DNA of 64,000 nt from Acholoe squamosa (Eukaryota > Annelida > Polychaeta > Phyllodocida > Polynoidae), in the NCBI GenBank assembly GCA_949317995.1, contig OX439038.1, positions 69,760,659 to 69,824,658 of the forward strand, given 5' to 3'. The number at the start of each line of letters is the position of its first letter. The first letter of the stretch is position 1. Made by a program: the position numbers and the translations under genes. The notes beneath the pieces are model-generated. The model saw nothing but the letters and a program-made list of their open reading frames with translations, did no database searches and was not told the origin of the DNA. This document shows, in pieces, positions 12,159 to 22,259 of this stretch.

Positions 12159-13457
12159 TCATCCTATGAAGGATTCACCTAACACTAACGCTGGGACAAT
12201 GATGTGAGTGGCGAGGTGATTCAGCAAGTCTGTTGTCTCAGTGAAGCCATTCACACATGTAGCACAGCTGGAGTAGTTACGACCTGTATGGATGTCCATA
12301 TGTAAACCTAGTCCTATTGTGCCTTTGAATTCCTGCTGACAATGCACACATGTATTACTATGGGTCGCCAAGTGTCTTTTCAAATCTCTTGCATTGTTGA
12401 ATTTCTTATCACACTGGGAACATTTATAAGGTTTATCTCTTAAGTGGACTGCAATGTGGTTGTTTAATTGACCTTTTTGTGTGAATCTCTTGTCACACAT
12501 AAAACATTTGTGAGGTTTCTCTCCTGTGTGGGTCCTTATGTGTTCTTTTAATATACCTGATAGTGTAAACTGTTTACCACAATATGTACAAACATGGGGT
12601 CTATCTCCTGTGTGGTTCATCATATGCTTCTTTAATTGATTTGGCTCTCTGAATAATTTATCACAATGAGAACATTTAAAAGGTTTTTCACCAGTGTGGA
12701 TCATCATATGCATCTTTAAGCTACCTGCAGTTTTTACTCTTTTCCCACACAAAGTACACATATAGGGTCTTTCTCCAGTGTGTGTCATGATGTGCATCTT
12801 TAAGGTATAGTTATCTTTGTGCTTGAACTCTTTACTACAATAAGGACACTGGAATGTTATGTGCTTCTTCATAGTGTGCTTCTTTAACTGTCCTGCCAAT
12901 GCAAACCGCTTATCACATTCAGAGCACTGGTGGGGTTTCTCTATTGAATGCATCTTCATATGTTTATTAAAGTTTGTGCTGTTTTCATACTGCTTCCCAC
13001 ATTGAATACATTTGTAAGGATTCTGTCCTGTGTGGATCAACACGTGTTTCTCCAACTGACTGGCTTGTATAAATTGTTTGCCACAATCAGCACATACATG
13101 TGGGTTTTCTCCTGTGTGGGTCATCATGTGCTTAAAAAGTTTACCTGCTTTTCTAAACTGTCTACCACATTCGGAACATTTGTGAGGGGTTTCTTTCGTA
13201 TGGATCAATTCATGCTTTTTTAAGTTATGCAAAGTCCTATAGTGCTTTTTACACACGGCACATCTAAGTGCTTTCTGTGATGTATCTTTCATGTAGCGTT
13301 TTAGATCTCTGACTTTTTCATGTGAGTCGCAACTTGCTTCCTCTAAGGTGTTATTTGTGGTTTCTAGCTCCATTGTGGTTGCTGAATTGATAGCATCCAT
13401 AATGAAGATGTATGAAGGAGATATCAAGTCTTCAATGTAGCCTGTTATGTACAACAT
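12159..13457 (-). CDS. C2H2 zinc-finger protein with 13 fingers
   Basis: The 432-codon ORF encodes 13 tandem classical C2H2 fingers (C-x2-C-x12-H-x3-H with minor variants) separated by TGEKP-type linkers such as HTGEKPHKC. The first finger starts near residue 62 and the array runs almost to the C-terminus. Two fingers (5 and 6) have longer spacing, and the last three have weaker linkers. Such proteins bind DNA in the nucleus and usually act as transcription factors, but the target cannot be told. There is no KRAB, BTB or ZAD domain in the short Ser/Thr/Glu-rich N-terminus. A strong acceptor (polypyrimidine tract then CTTTGCAG, exon start 13537) lies 80 bp upstream, so the coding region sits in one exon behind a 5' UTR intron. 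The true start may be the second Met at codon 20, since the preceding residues look like translated leader. No frameshift or stop is seen; it looks intact. Confidence 0.9.
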   Translation of the reverse strand: MLYITGYIEDLISPSYIFIMDAINSATTMELETTNNTLEEASCDSHEKVRDLKRYMKDTSQKALRCAVCKKHYRTLHNLKKHELIHTKETPHKCSECGRQFRKAGKLFKHMMTHTGENPHVCADCGKQFIQASQLEKHVLIHTGQNPYKCIQCGKQYENSTNFNKHMKMHSIEKPHQCSECDKRFALAGQLKKHTMKKHITFQCPYCSKEFKHKDNYTLKMHIMTHTGERPYMCTLCGKRVKTAGSLKMHMMIHTGEKPFKCSHCDKLFREPNQLKKHMMNHTGDRPHVCTYCGKQFTLSGILKEHIRTHTGEKPHKCFMCDKRFTQKGQLNNHIAVHLRDKPYKCSQCDKKFNNARDLKRHLATHSNTCVHCQQEFKGTIGLGLHMDIHTGRNYSSCATCVNGFTETTDLLNHLATHIIVPALVLGESFIG

Positions 13458-13537
13458 GTGCTACCGCCTTTATGACAGCCTCATAGTTGAGGAGATCGTT
13501 ATGTTTCAGGAGATGCCAGGGGGATGTAGACTCAATC

Positions 13538-14269
13538 CTGCAAAGAAAAAAAAAATAATGATGAATGCAATTAGATGAGGCACAATTACAAAAGTGATAG
13601 ATTCAATATAGCCCATAATTATTTAGGCCTAGAGCAAACAACTAGACTGAGTATTACAGTTGCTAATTGTTACTATTCATGGGTCTCTGTGGGCAAACAA
13701 ACCAAACCAAACTAAATTGACCTTTGGGTGTACGTTAGGTAAGGTGACTATATCTCACATTGGTAATTATTTTAAGTACAAGGGAAAATCTCCTAGGTAC
13801 TATTCCACATATTTAGTCATGTAATTTATTCACTAATGGCATACACAAAATTACTGGGGTCTTATCTATCTATCTAACACTATATCATCTTTAAAACTAA
13901 ATGTTTCGAGTGGTTCATTCTCATGGTATAGCTACCTGACCACGTGTTGGCAATGCTTGCCCGCAGCTAACCACCCTTTGACGTAATAGAGGCGAACTGT
14001 AACTCACGCTATACTCGATTTTCCCAGTATACATGTATAGAGCAGACAGCTAGTGTGTGTATTTCACAGGTCGACAGCTATTCTATCTATAGAGCAGACA
14101 GCTAGCCTGTGTATTGCCCCAGTGCAGCCTCTGACAGCTGCATATAGGCCAAAGCACGAGCCAAAGCATTGCAGCAGACAACAAATCCCTGTATTACACA
14201 ACACCAAGCAGTCACTTGTCTGAGGTCCCCTCTAAAGAGATGAATATGTTTACAAGCAAAGTAACCTAC
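13538..14269 (-). other. 5' UTR intron of the zinc-finger gene
   Basis: On the minus strand a good donor (GAAAG|GTAGGT, last exon base 14270) is followed 730 bp later by the acceptor at 13538. The upstream exon, from about 14340 to 14270, has no ATG and would be non-coding. This pairing is inferred from signal strength only. Confidence 0.45.
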
Positions 14270-14270
14270 C

Positions 14271-15756
14271 TTTCAATGGTATATTCTGTATGTTTTCTCT
14301 GTGTGATTATACCGTGCTGTGTGTAAGGGGTGCTGCAGAATGACAGTGAGATGGTAGGAAGCAGGGTAGTACTACTACTACAGCTGCTTCTGAGAAACTA
14401 GGTCAAATACAGCTGCCCTCTTTGTGCAGCTATAAGGGTGTCTGCTGCTTCACTGCTGCTGGAACTTCTCCTACTGCTGCTGGTACTGCTGATCTTGCTG
14501 CTGGATGGGAAGGTGGCAACAGCCATTCAGGATCTTAAGTGAATTGAGCAGCATGAGTCATGGACAGTCGCTGATATTGAATCATCTGCTGTTACAGTAT
14601 AATTATATATACATAACAAAGTTATTCATTGTATGGTTTATGGATGTGGACCACTAAATTTGACATGGTGACATGGCCATTTCTTAAAATCTACATGTGA
14701 CATATGGGCCTTAGTGACATGAGGCAAAACATTAGTGACATGACTTAGGTGTCAAGTGACATGTGACATGACCATATCTTAAAATCGACATGTGACATGG
14801 GGGATCTCCCATCCACACCCTCTAGTATGACCACAGGAGTATGGCCATGACGTTTTACAGTATAGCACTGTAGTCTGTGGATCCTGCTCCTATCAAGTTT
14901 CGTTTTCCACACAGTGCAGTTGATATTCATTTTATCTTGCCTCAGCCTGAGATTTACATTATATATGTTTCTCAAATGACCTGATTGATTTTAGTCAATT
15001 GAGCATTAGGGAGCATTGGAAAGACATGGGAGAATGTCAGTATAGGCCCCATATAATAAGGGTTTCTTGGTAGAGGAGATGACAAATGCCATGTATTGAA
15101 AAAGAAAATAGGACGAATTTGCAATAGTGTGATCCTGGTTAAGTATCAGAGTCAACCTTAAACCATATTGGTTAGTGCATTACATCTGTGCGAAACTCCA
15201 TTCAACTGGATATAAGCTCTTTTCCTGTATAATGTATTTGGTATGGGTCACGCTGGGTTGTGGAGGCGCACAGGCCCTTTAGTGTGGGGTCACAAAATGC
15301 AACTTTTCTCATAAAATATGATAACTCTCCATCAGCGATTTTCTCTTTATCAAACTTATCATATCAACACTTTTGCATAGATAGGACAGCTCAAGTCACA
15401 ATTATTCCATGTTATAACTTATAGCATTATAATAAGTAGTAATAGGAAAGGTCATAGCATCATATAGCCGTGCATATAATGGCTTTGTGGGATACGCCAG
15501 TCCCACCTCGGGGAATACGATATAAAAATATCCCATGGCCGTGGACATTTGCTTATATACTCAATAAAGAGTTGTCATCAAAGATATTGAAATAAGCCCC
15601 GGAGGTCTGTTCGATTTTTCTTACCACAAAGTGATCTAACGTCAACCAGTACGATACTTTCATATACACTTTAATAATGCCATAAATTGTAACATATGAT
15701 TGTATTAATGCATAGAAAATGAGGCATTGATACATATAACTCCATATGAGCGTTCA
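14271..15756. other. probable promoter side of the zinc-finger gene; local direct repeat
   Basis: Includes a CTGCTG-rich stretch near 14440-14520 and two copies of a GTGACATG..TCTTAAAATC.ACATGTGACAT block at about 14665-14705 and 14757-14797. No coding exon is recognised and no clear TATA box can be assigned. Confidence 0.4.
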
Positions 15757-15985
15757 CGGTCCACTGACCACCAGCTATGTGAATATATATAATGTAAAGG
15801 ACCAAAGCAACCGGTCCCATGGTTCACTGAACTTGAACAAAAGTATATTTAATGATTAAGGTCCGAAAGGTCCGACCACATGGTCCACTGACCCTGAACA
15901 ATAGTGTATGTAATTATTTAAGGACAAGCCAGCCCGCCATCACAGGCCGCTGAACACCATACACAAACAATAGGCTATAGAGGTG
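15757..15985. repeat. degenerate ~70-bp tandem repeat, about 3.5 copies
   Basis: The phrase GGTCCACTGA..C.TGAACAA followed by TATaTTTAaTgattaAGGaC recurs at about 15757, 15811, 15880 and 15940, with substitutions and small indels. It directly abuts the LTR-like block that follows. Confidence 0.5.
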
Positions 15986-15989
15986 ATGG

Positions 15990-16653
15990 TGTCATGAAAT
16001 CCCGGTGACGGTTACGCCATCTCACAGACATCCTGGCCCGGATATCAGACATGGCCTGGATGCGCCCGGACAAGACGCATCTCATGGTCTTAATCCGGTG
16101 TCAAAAGATCTATCATCAAGGGAGCTAGTCCTCCCAGAGTGTTTTCACCTCTTGGAGCACTACAGACCCGGAAATCGGAGCTACGCGCACGCGCAGTGGT
16201 CGGCTGGTAGCTGACACATTCAGCTACTTGCATGCGCAGTTTATACTAAGCTCTAGACGCACAAATGGCCGAGATATGGGCATCTGAAGATGCGATACCA
16301 AGTGGGACAATGGGGGCCCCACAGTGATGATGGGGGCGTCCTATGTACCCCATGGACATGAAAGACTCAGCACTAATGGACAATGGCAGTGGCAGTTGCC
16401 AGTATCCAGAGAACCACCTCAGTGACAAAATCTCCAGTCCAGCTCTCCTGAAGCCTGCTGGGTTAGACTATGTCAGACAGACATAGGACTACACATTTGT
16501 ATTATTGATACATAAATACTGCCTAAACCTTGAATAAACCAGTGACAGCTGGAATACATTGATAAGAGCTTGATATCCTCACTCATTATAGCCACTAGTC
16601 ATATGATATTCCTCATATGACAACCTGATCATACACATATACCTAGTATGACA
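15990..16653 (+). mobile_element. putative 5' LTR of an unknown element
   Basis: The block begins TGTCAT and ends ATGACA (6-bp inverted ends of TG...CA type), contains an AATAAA signal at 16532-16537, and is followed after three bases by TGGTGGAGAACATCC, which begins with the TGG expected of a primer-binding site. Two GCGCACGCGC/CATGCGCA-type motifs (16183-16240), similar to NRF-1 sites, lie inside and could serve its promoter. I cannot name the matching tRNA, and I found no second LTR in the window, so the call is tentative. Confidence 0.35.
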
Positions 16654-16796
16654 AAGTGGTGGAGAACATCCTACTAAGATCCCAAATTACTCAAGCTCTT
16701 ATCAGTCAAGCTGGCAGTATTACCAGGAAATACCACACACACAGCAAACCCCACTCCACCCACCCAGTGACCTTGCCACCATGTTCAAAAAGGTCA

Positions 16797-16980
16797 CCAG
16801 TGAGGTCTCCTACATGTCAGTGAGGTCTCCCACACGTCAGTGAGGTCTCCCACACGTCAGTGAGGTCTCCCACACATCAGTGAGGTCTCCCACATGTCAG
16901 TGAATTCTCCCACACGTCAGTGAGGTCTCCCACACATTAGTGAGGTCTCCCACACATCAGTGAGGTCTCAGTGAGGTCAC
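16797..16980. repeat. 20-bp minisatellite, about nine units
   Basis: The unit CAGTGAGGTCTCCCACACGT is repeated head to tail with few substitutions. It lies in the leader between the LTR-like block and the following ORF. There are no spacers, so this is not a CRISPR array. Confidence 0.9.
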
Positions 16981-17042
16981 TCAACCATCAGTGATTCCTA
17001 CAACTCACCAGTGCTATCATAAGTGGTATCTCATCTAACAGT

Positions 17043-17654
17043 ATGAGTGACACCATAATTACCAGTACCACTATGGACAAAATAGCATCAAACCTATACC
17101 AAATAAAAGGTAAAGTCATGCAGTGTATGGCACACCAGAGGGTTGCTTATATAGACAGTCTGGATGAGTTAAGAGAGCAACATAGGCAAGAGCTCGAAGA
17201 GAAAGACAAGAGAATCTCAACCACAATGAAAATTGCTGAGATAATGGGCTTACTGTGGATCAACTGTATAGCAGACACAATTGCAACCAAAAGGGAGGGT
17301 GATTAGCAGACTACAACCCTAGATGCACCCACCAACATGCAAAAAACCATCAACGTAGATCCCACAGGCAGATACAGAGGTAAACATTATAACCCTGACT
17401 ACAAGAAGAAGAGACCTAAATCCTCTAGAAAGAGCCAAGGTACAAACACATTTTTGGTTAACTACAGGGACATGGACAAAAGCATAGAATCACAACAACC
17501 CCAGCAGGGATACCAAAACTACTCATGCCAACCCCACAGCCAGGCCCAAAGGAACCAGGGCTACCAAGGAAAGAAAAGCTCCAAATCTGTGGGGGTTACA
17601 AAAAAGGTCACAAGGACCAGTAAGGCCACTCCAAAACCTGGATTATATGGCTAA
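17043..17654 (+). pseudogene. gag-like basic ORF interrupted by one in-frame UAG
   Basis: Two adjacent open segments of 87 and 105 codons are in the same frame and separated by a single TAG (17304-17306) with no other stop, together about 204 codons. The first segment has a heptad-like, charged region (DELREQHRQELEEKDKR) that looks like a coiled coil. The second is rich in Lys, Arg, Gln and Ser (YKKKRPKSSRKSQ), typical of a nucleic-acid-binding tail. Position after an LTR-like block and leader suggests a structural (gag-like) protein of a non-autonomous element, but no zinc knuckle or capsid motif is visible. The UAG may be a mutation or a read-through codon. Confidence 0.35.
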
Positions 17655-18767
17655 TTGGCTGGTATACTGTGACTCCCAACAACAACAATAATGACAACAA
17701 CAACATCTACATCAAGTCAACACCTAGAACAATCAAAAACTGTTGCTCACAGAGCAAAGACATTACCCCAGTTCAACCAGGGATTATATACCATCAACAG
17801 ATGCATCGCAAAGGATACGGGTGAGAGTACCAAAATTTCTGTTGTACCTTTCAAAATGGGTGTATAATTGCTAAATTGTATGTAAACCTTGACACAAGTT
17901 GTTTGAATGATACAGATACAATTGCAACCTGTATCAAAATTGTCCTCAAACCAAACCAAGTCAAAAAGAAAAAAAAAAAAAACTCCAACTATGCCATTTA
18001 TAACATTCAAAATTATTGAAGTTCAAAATTTTCAAATCCCATCAGAATCTCCTTTGCATTTATTTCAAAAGTCTCACTAACCCACTATTCTAGGTATCGA
18101 CTTGCCCAAAGTATTTATATCTTATTTTAAAATAAAAATAAATTCTAAAATCAGTTCATTTAGGCAGGAAAAATTATCATCACCACCCCTGAATCCAAAA
18201 ACTGGCAATTCTAGAATATTTAACACCCATTGTATGATTTTTAAGAAAGAATTTTGTCCTAACCATCATCATAAAAAGGGACACCATACCAAGTTTATGA
18301 ACTTGTGGTTACCCCCACAAAACTGAAACATGCACCTCTAGCACCATTTATCACCCAAAACTAGAGTAGACAACTGATCACCAGGCTGTCATGCACAGAT
18401 GAATTAAAAGATGATAAGGGACACTATTTCAGAACTCCCTATTATTTGAGTACCATCAGACTATGACAAGTTCTGCAAATCAATGGATTCAGTACTGACC
18501 CAGTATTGAACCAAATCATTTTACCAAAGTCATAGATCAACAAAGGCAACATCAGTCTAAATTATAAATCCATTTTCATATATTTATATGGACAATGGAC
18601 AAATTGTTACCAGCCTTTCATCAGGTTGAATAATCCATCAAACAACCTACTAGTTCCCAAACCAGTAGATACTAATTGATTTCAAATTTTACAAACATAT
18701 TGAGAAAATGGAATTGCCCCAAGGCTAATTCCATATACCTCCAATTAAGACCACAATTCAACAGTGA
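17655..18767. other. non-coding, no gene seen
   Basis: AT-rich with an A-run near 17970. No pol-type motif follows the gag-like ORF, which would make the element non-autonomous or truncated. Confidence 0.4.
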
Positions 18768-19560
18768 TAGTTATCCCTAAAATAGGGACACTATCCATAT
18801 TGTTCATTATCTTGAAGATGTATTATGGTTAAATAGCATTTGTGACCAGGCAAGCGAAAACACCCTCCTGCAGGGAAATTGTTTATCAAAGTTCATTTCA
18901 AAATCTTCAAAATGAGACATCATTGGCTTAAATATTCCTAGTAGTTATGTCAGAACCCCTCCTTGAACATAGGTCGTTATTCATATTTGAACAATTTACC
19001 ATCCAAATATGGGCCATTTCTACTGAAAATGGTGCATTTTAAATGAGACCATTGAATTCTGCATCAAAAACTAGCTTAACATATTTTTATAATGATTTTA
19101 GAGTAATTTTGCCCCTCCAATGCCCCCTGGTGGCCAAATGGGGAATTAAAAAAACCCTGCGGAGGGGTGTTTTACCTTGATGGGTCACATTTGTCTATAC
19201 CTATTGCTATAAACATAACCATATAACTATTGATCTCTTATGACAAAACCGTTAATATTTTGGTTCAAATATTTTTGACCAAATATCAATCAGGATAGTT
19301 ATCCCTGAGGAAGGGACACTACCTATATTGGTCATTAACTTGATTACATGTTATGGTTAAATAGCATAGACTTATTCCCATTTGCTAGGATTAAGTAGCC
19401 ATACAAACTATTCACATATCATTCAAAAGTGAAAAAAAAATGTTAGTTGAAAAGTTTTAACAAATTTCCAAACCATGGATGGTTATCCATGAAGAAGGGA
19501 CACTATCCATAGTGTATATTATTTGGATTATATATCATGGCTAAAATAGCATATGTATAT
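18768..19560. repeat. three imperfect copies of an ~80-bp motif
   Basis: The order GaTaGTTATCC(ct)..A.GGGACACTA(t)CCaTA(t)TgTtcATTAt.TtGgA.tataTgTTATGGtTAAATAGCAT is seen at about 18768-18850, 19292-19375 and 19480-19555. The spacing is irregular, so this looks like segmental duplication or subterminal repeats of a decayed element. Confidence 0.5.
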
Positions 19561-21447
19561 CTCTATTGGTATGGTCATTAGCCATATAACTATTTATCAT
19601 TTTAAAAGAAAATCATTGAAATCTCTGTTAAATAATCTTTGCTAACCCCCCAAAAACATGTAATCTGAGCGAACCATGTAAGAAAGGAGGGATATTAAAC
19701 CAATATACAGGCAAAAGATCATGTTATGTGTATACACAAAATTCTCGGGCTAAATTCTGTGCCCACAACATACAGTCTATCTTAGATGGAACTAGCACTT
19801 TGGAAATGTTTGAACCTAATCCCCACATAGAAGAGCGCGCTATGCCGACATAGAAGGATCTAGAGAATACCTGACAGTATAAAGTGCTCCTATACAGCTG
19901 TCTAGGGGTCCAACAGGACTGCCCTTGGATGGCAGTGGAGCCTAACACCTTCTCACAGATCACCCCTTTACTACCACAGATGCCAAAACTGAAATTCTTA
20001 GAGCTCAAGCTTTCAGGGAAACAAGGTCCCAGCCAACAATGGATGTTGGTGGTACTAGCCACATTGGAGGCACTGTGGTCCATAGGACAGCATTAGTTTC
20101 TCCCTTGCTACAGTCAGGAATAAAAGTCTTAGGACCCCATTTGGGAACTGCCAGATCCAACAATTAAGGTTGTTTTAAACAAAAGAGAAGTGACACGCAT
20201 AGGCCCACTCATATAACAATGCTAAATTGTTATCAACCGTGAAAAGTGCCTCAGATTCTTTTATATAGTATATGAGCTGCAGTGTTGTGTTGGTCAGTTT
20301 AGTTTCCCCTTCGTTGTGCACCTGAGTATGTCATAATGGGGGCAAAAGGTGGCCCAGAGCTTGCAACCGCATTTTACTCCACACCATTTTGGTTAGAGGC
20401 ATTATGCCAGTGTACGTCTGTAGTACATATTAGACATGTTCTAGAAGGTATAACCTACATCTAGCCATGCATGTAGGCCTATACTGACCCCCTTCCCACC
20501 ATAGGGTTGAAGCCGGATCTGGATAAGCCCTTACCATAGGTGCACGTAGTATCGTGAAGGATGGGGATGGTCCCTGACTGTTATCAGGGGACTGGGTCAG
20601 TATCAAGAGCATAGATATACAGGATATTTTCCCGCACTCAAGGCAGAACCAGTAAGAACTGAACCATGGTGGGACGTACCTTAATTTTAGAGGGCCTAAA
20701 ACGTAAGGCGGCGTAGGCCGCATGTCTGCTGAGGCTGAAGAATTACATTAAAAAGGTAAGAGCCAGGTAAACGTTAGAGCTGAAATAGGTAAAATGAAAA
20801 TTGTTTTAGACACAGTTTATCGGAGTGTTGCTCCTCAGCTCTGAAAATGGTGCCAGCCAGCTTTGTGGGCATTCCTGGTGAGCTTATATAGCTATCTGAG
20901 GCCTGTGCAGATATATAAGTTTAGCCTTCTCTGAGGTTCCATAATCCCATCGAGCAAAAAATAATAACAACAACATCAACAACAACAACAAAAACCAGAA
21001 AAGAACCAAACAGGGTCAAGTCCCATTTAGACAATTTGATGTGTAAATAACGAGGAAACATCCTGCATGAAAGGTAAAATACTGAAGGGGCATTGCTGAT
21101 ATTGCACTCTTTTTTTCACAGAAATTGGTTTTTGTTCAGCTTCCCCAAGAATCCCGTCAGTCAGAGAAATTTACCAAACATTTTGAATGCGGATCCATAT
21201 TCCAAGCTGAGATATTAAGTACCTTTATATCTCTGTTCCAAGTAATCACATTAAAATGGCTTATCTCACGATTCTGGCCTCTACAGTGCTTTTTTGGTCA
21301 TAACCCCGGTTCATTATCCAGCCATAACACACTCTCAGACCTTTTGTTCGTCTTCAAGAAGGTGCTGGTTTCAACCTGGACATATTAATAAATTGGCGAA
21401 GCGTACAAAGTCAACTACACCATTGATTTCCAGTTTAAACCGTTTAG
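19561..21447. other. non-coding, no gene seen
   Basis: Overlapping ORFs of about 70-120 codons on opposite strands near 19.7-20.1 kb have no splice signals or recognisable family. A CAA-rich run sits near 20960. Confidence 0.35.
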
Positions 21448-21530
21448 GGTTCAACGGGAAATTGATCCCCGGCTGCTGTGGCAAGAGCCGAGCTCGCTGT
21501 CCACTATACCAAGCCGACCGGTGATACAAA
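21448..21530 (-). mobile_element. tRNA-like SINE head
   Basis: On the minus strand GGCTTGGTATAGTGGACAG resembles an A box (tRNA-Asp/Gly-like), and GGGATCAATTTCCC about 40 nt later a degenerate B box. The tRNA fold is not intact, so this is read as a SINE head rather than a tRNA gene. Its 3' end was not defined. Confidence 0.3.
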
Positions 21531-21691
21531 GCAATGTACATCAAGGATTTGAAAAAGTTGTCCGATATACCTGATGTTTACACACCTCGTTAGCATAGAA
21601 TCCAATGGAGCCTGGTGGAGTTGTTAACAGGGAAACATCCTTAGATATCCAAGATGAACATGCCATGCCTAATTTCGCCATTTAGTTCGGA

Positions 21692-21873
21692 ATAAATAAG
21701 AATCCATTGATTTTCCATAGCGATACGGGTCGGGACCCACCCCGTCGTCCTGCGGGAGGCTGACCGGCTGACCTACATACGGGACCTTTCCACACTGTCA
21801 CCACAAAGCCGATCATGGTGGAGGCGGGTGGCGCAACATATTGCTGTGGAAAATCAATTTATTCTTATTTATT
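21692..21873. repeat. 30-bp inverted repeat around a GC-rich core
   Basis: AATAAATAAGAATCCATTGA.. on the left (from 21692) and its near reverse complement ending at 21873 flank a GC-rich centre of about 120 bp. It may be a small foldback element. Confidence 0.45.
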
Positions 21874-22142
21874 TCGAAGAAAATGGATACAAAATGAGGG
21901 CGAACACCAACTAGAGATCATATAGTTGGCAGTGCTAGAAGTACAGGACTTGACATGCTTGGATTCTACCCGAAAAATGTGTGTAAAGGTGGAGGTATGT
22001 CGGGCAGAGTGACAACATGGCCACGACGGCTTGGCAAACTGTGCAGATCGCATGCACTTAGAAAATGTCTTCTCATGGATTAATTCTGAGGTTATAAGGT
22101 AAGAAATTCATACATAATGGATGAATACGTTAGATACATGCA

Positions 22143-22259
22143 TTAATCCATGTTATGAGAGAGCACTTGTGGGTCTATGGTTCAATATTCCATTCCCGCT
22201 GCGCGGTCGTGGAATATTGAACCATAGACCCACGCGTGCTCTCTCATAACATGGATTAA
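22143..22259. repeat. 117-bp near-perfect hairpin
   Basis: Arms 22143-22192 and 22210-22259 pair over 50 bp with only two mismatched positions, around a 17-base GC-rich loop. Both ends are TTAA. This fits a MITE with TTAA target preference or a structured non-coding unit. Confidence 0.75.

Noticed and set aside
12948-13223. plus-strand ORF opposite the zinc-finger gene
   Set aside because: Periodic antisense image of the C2H2 repeats.
16797-16980. CRISPR-like direct repeats
   Set aside because: Units are contiguous without spacers, and the window is eukaryotic.
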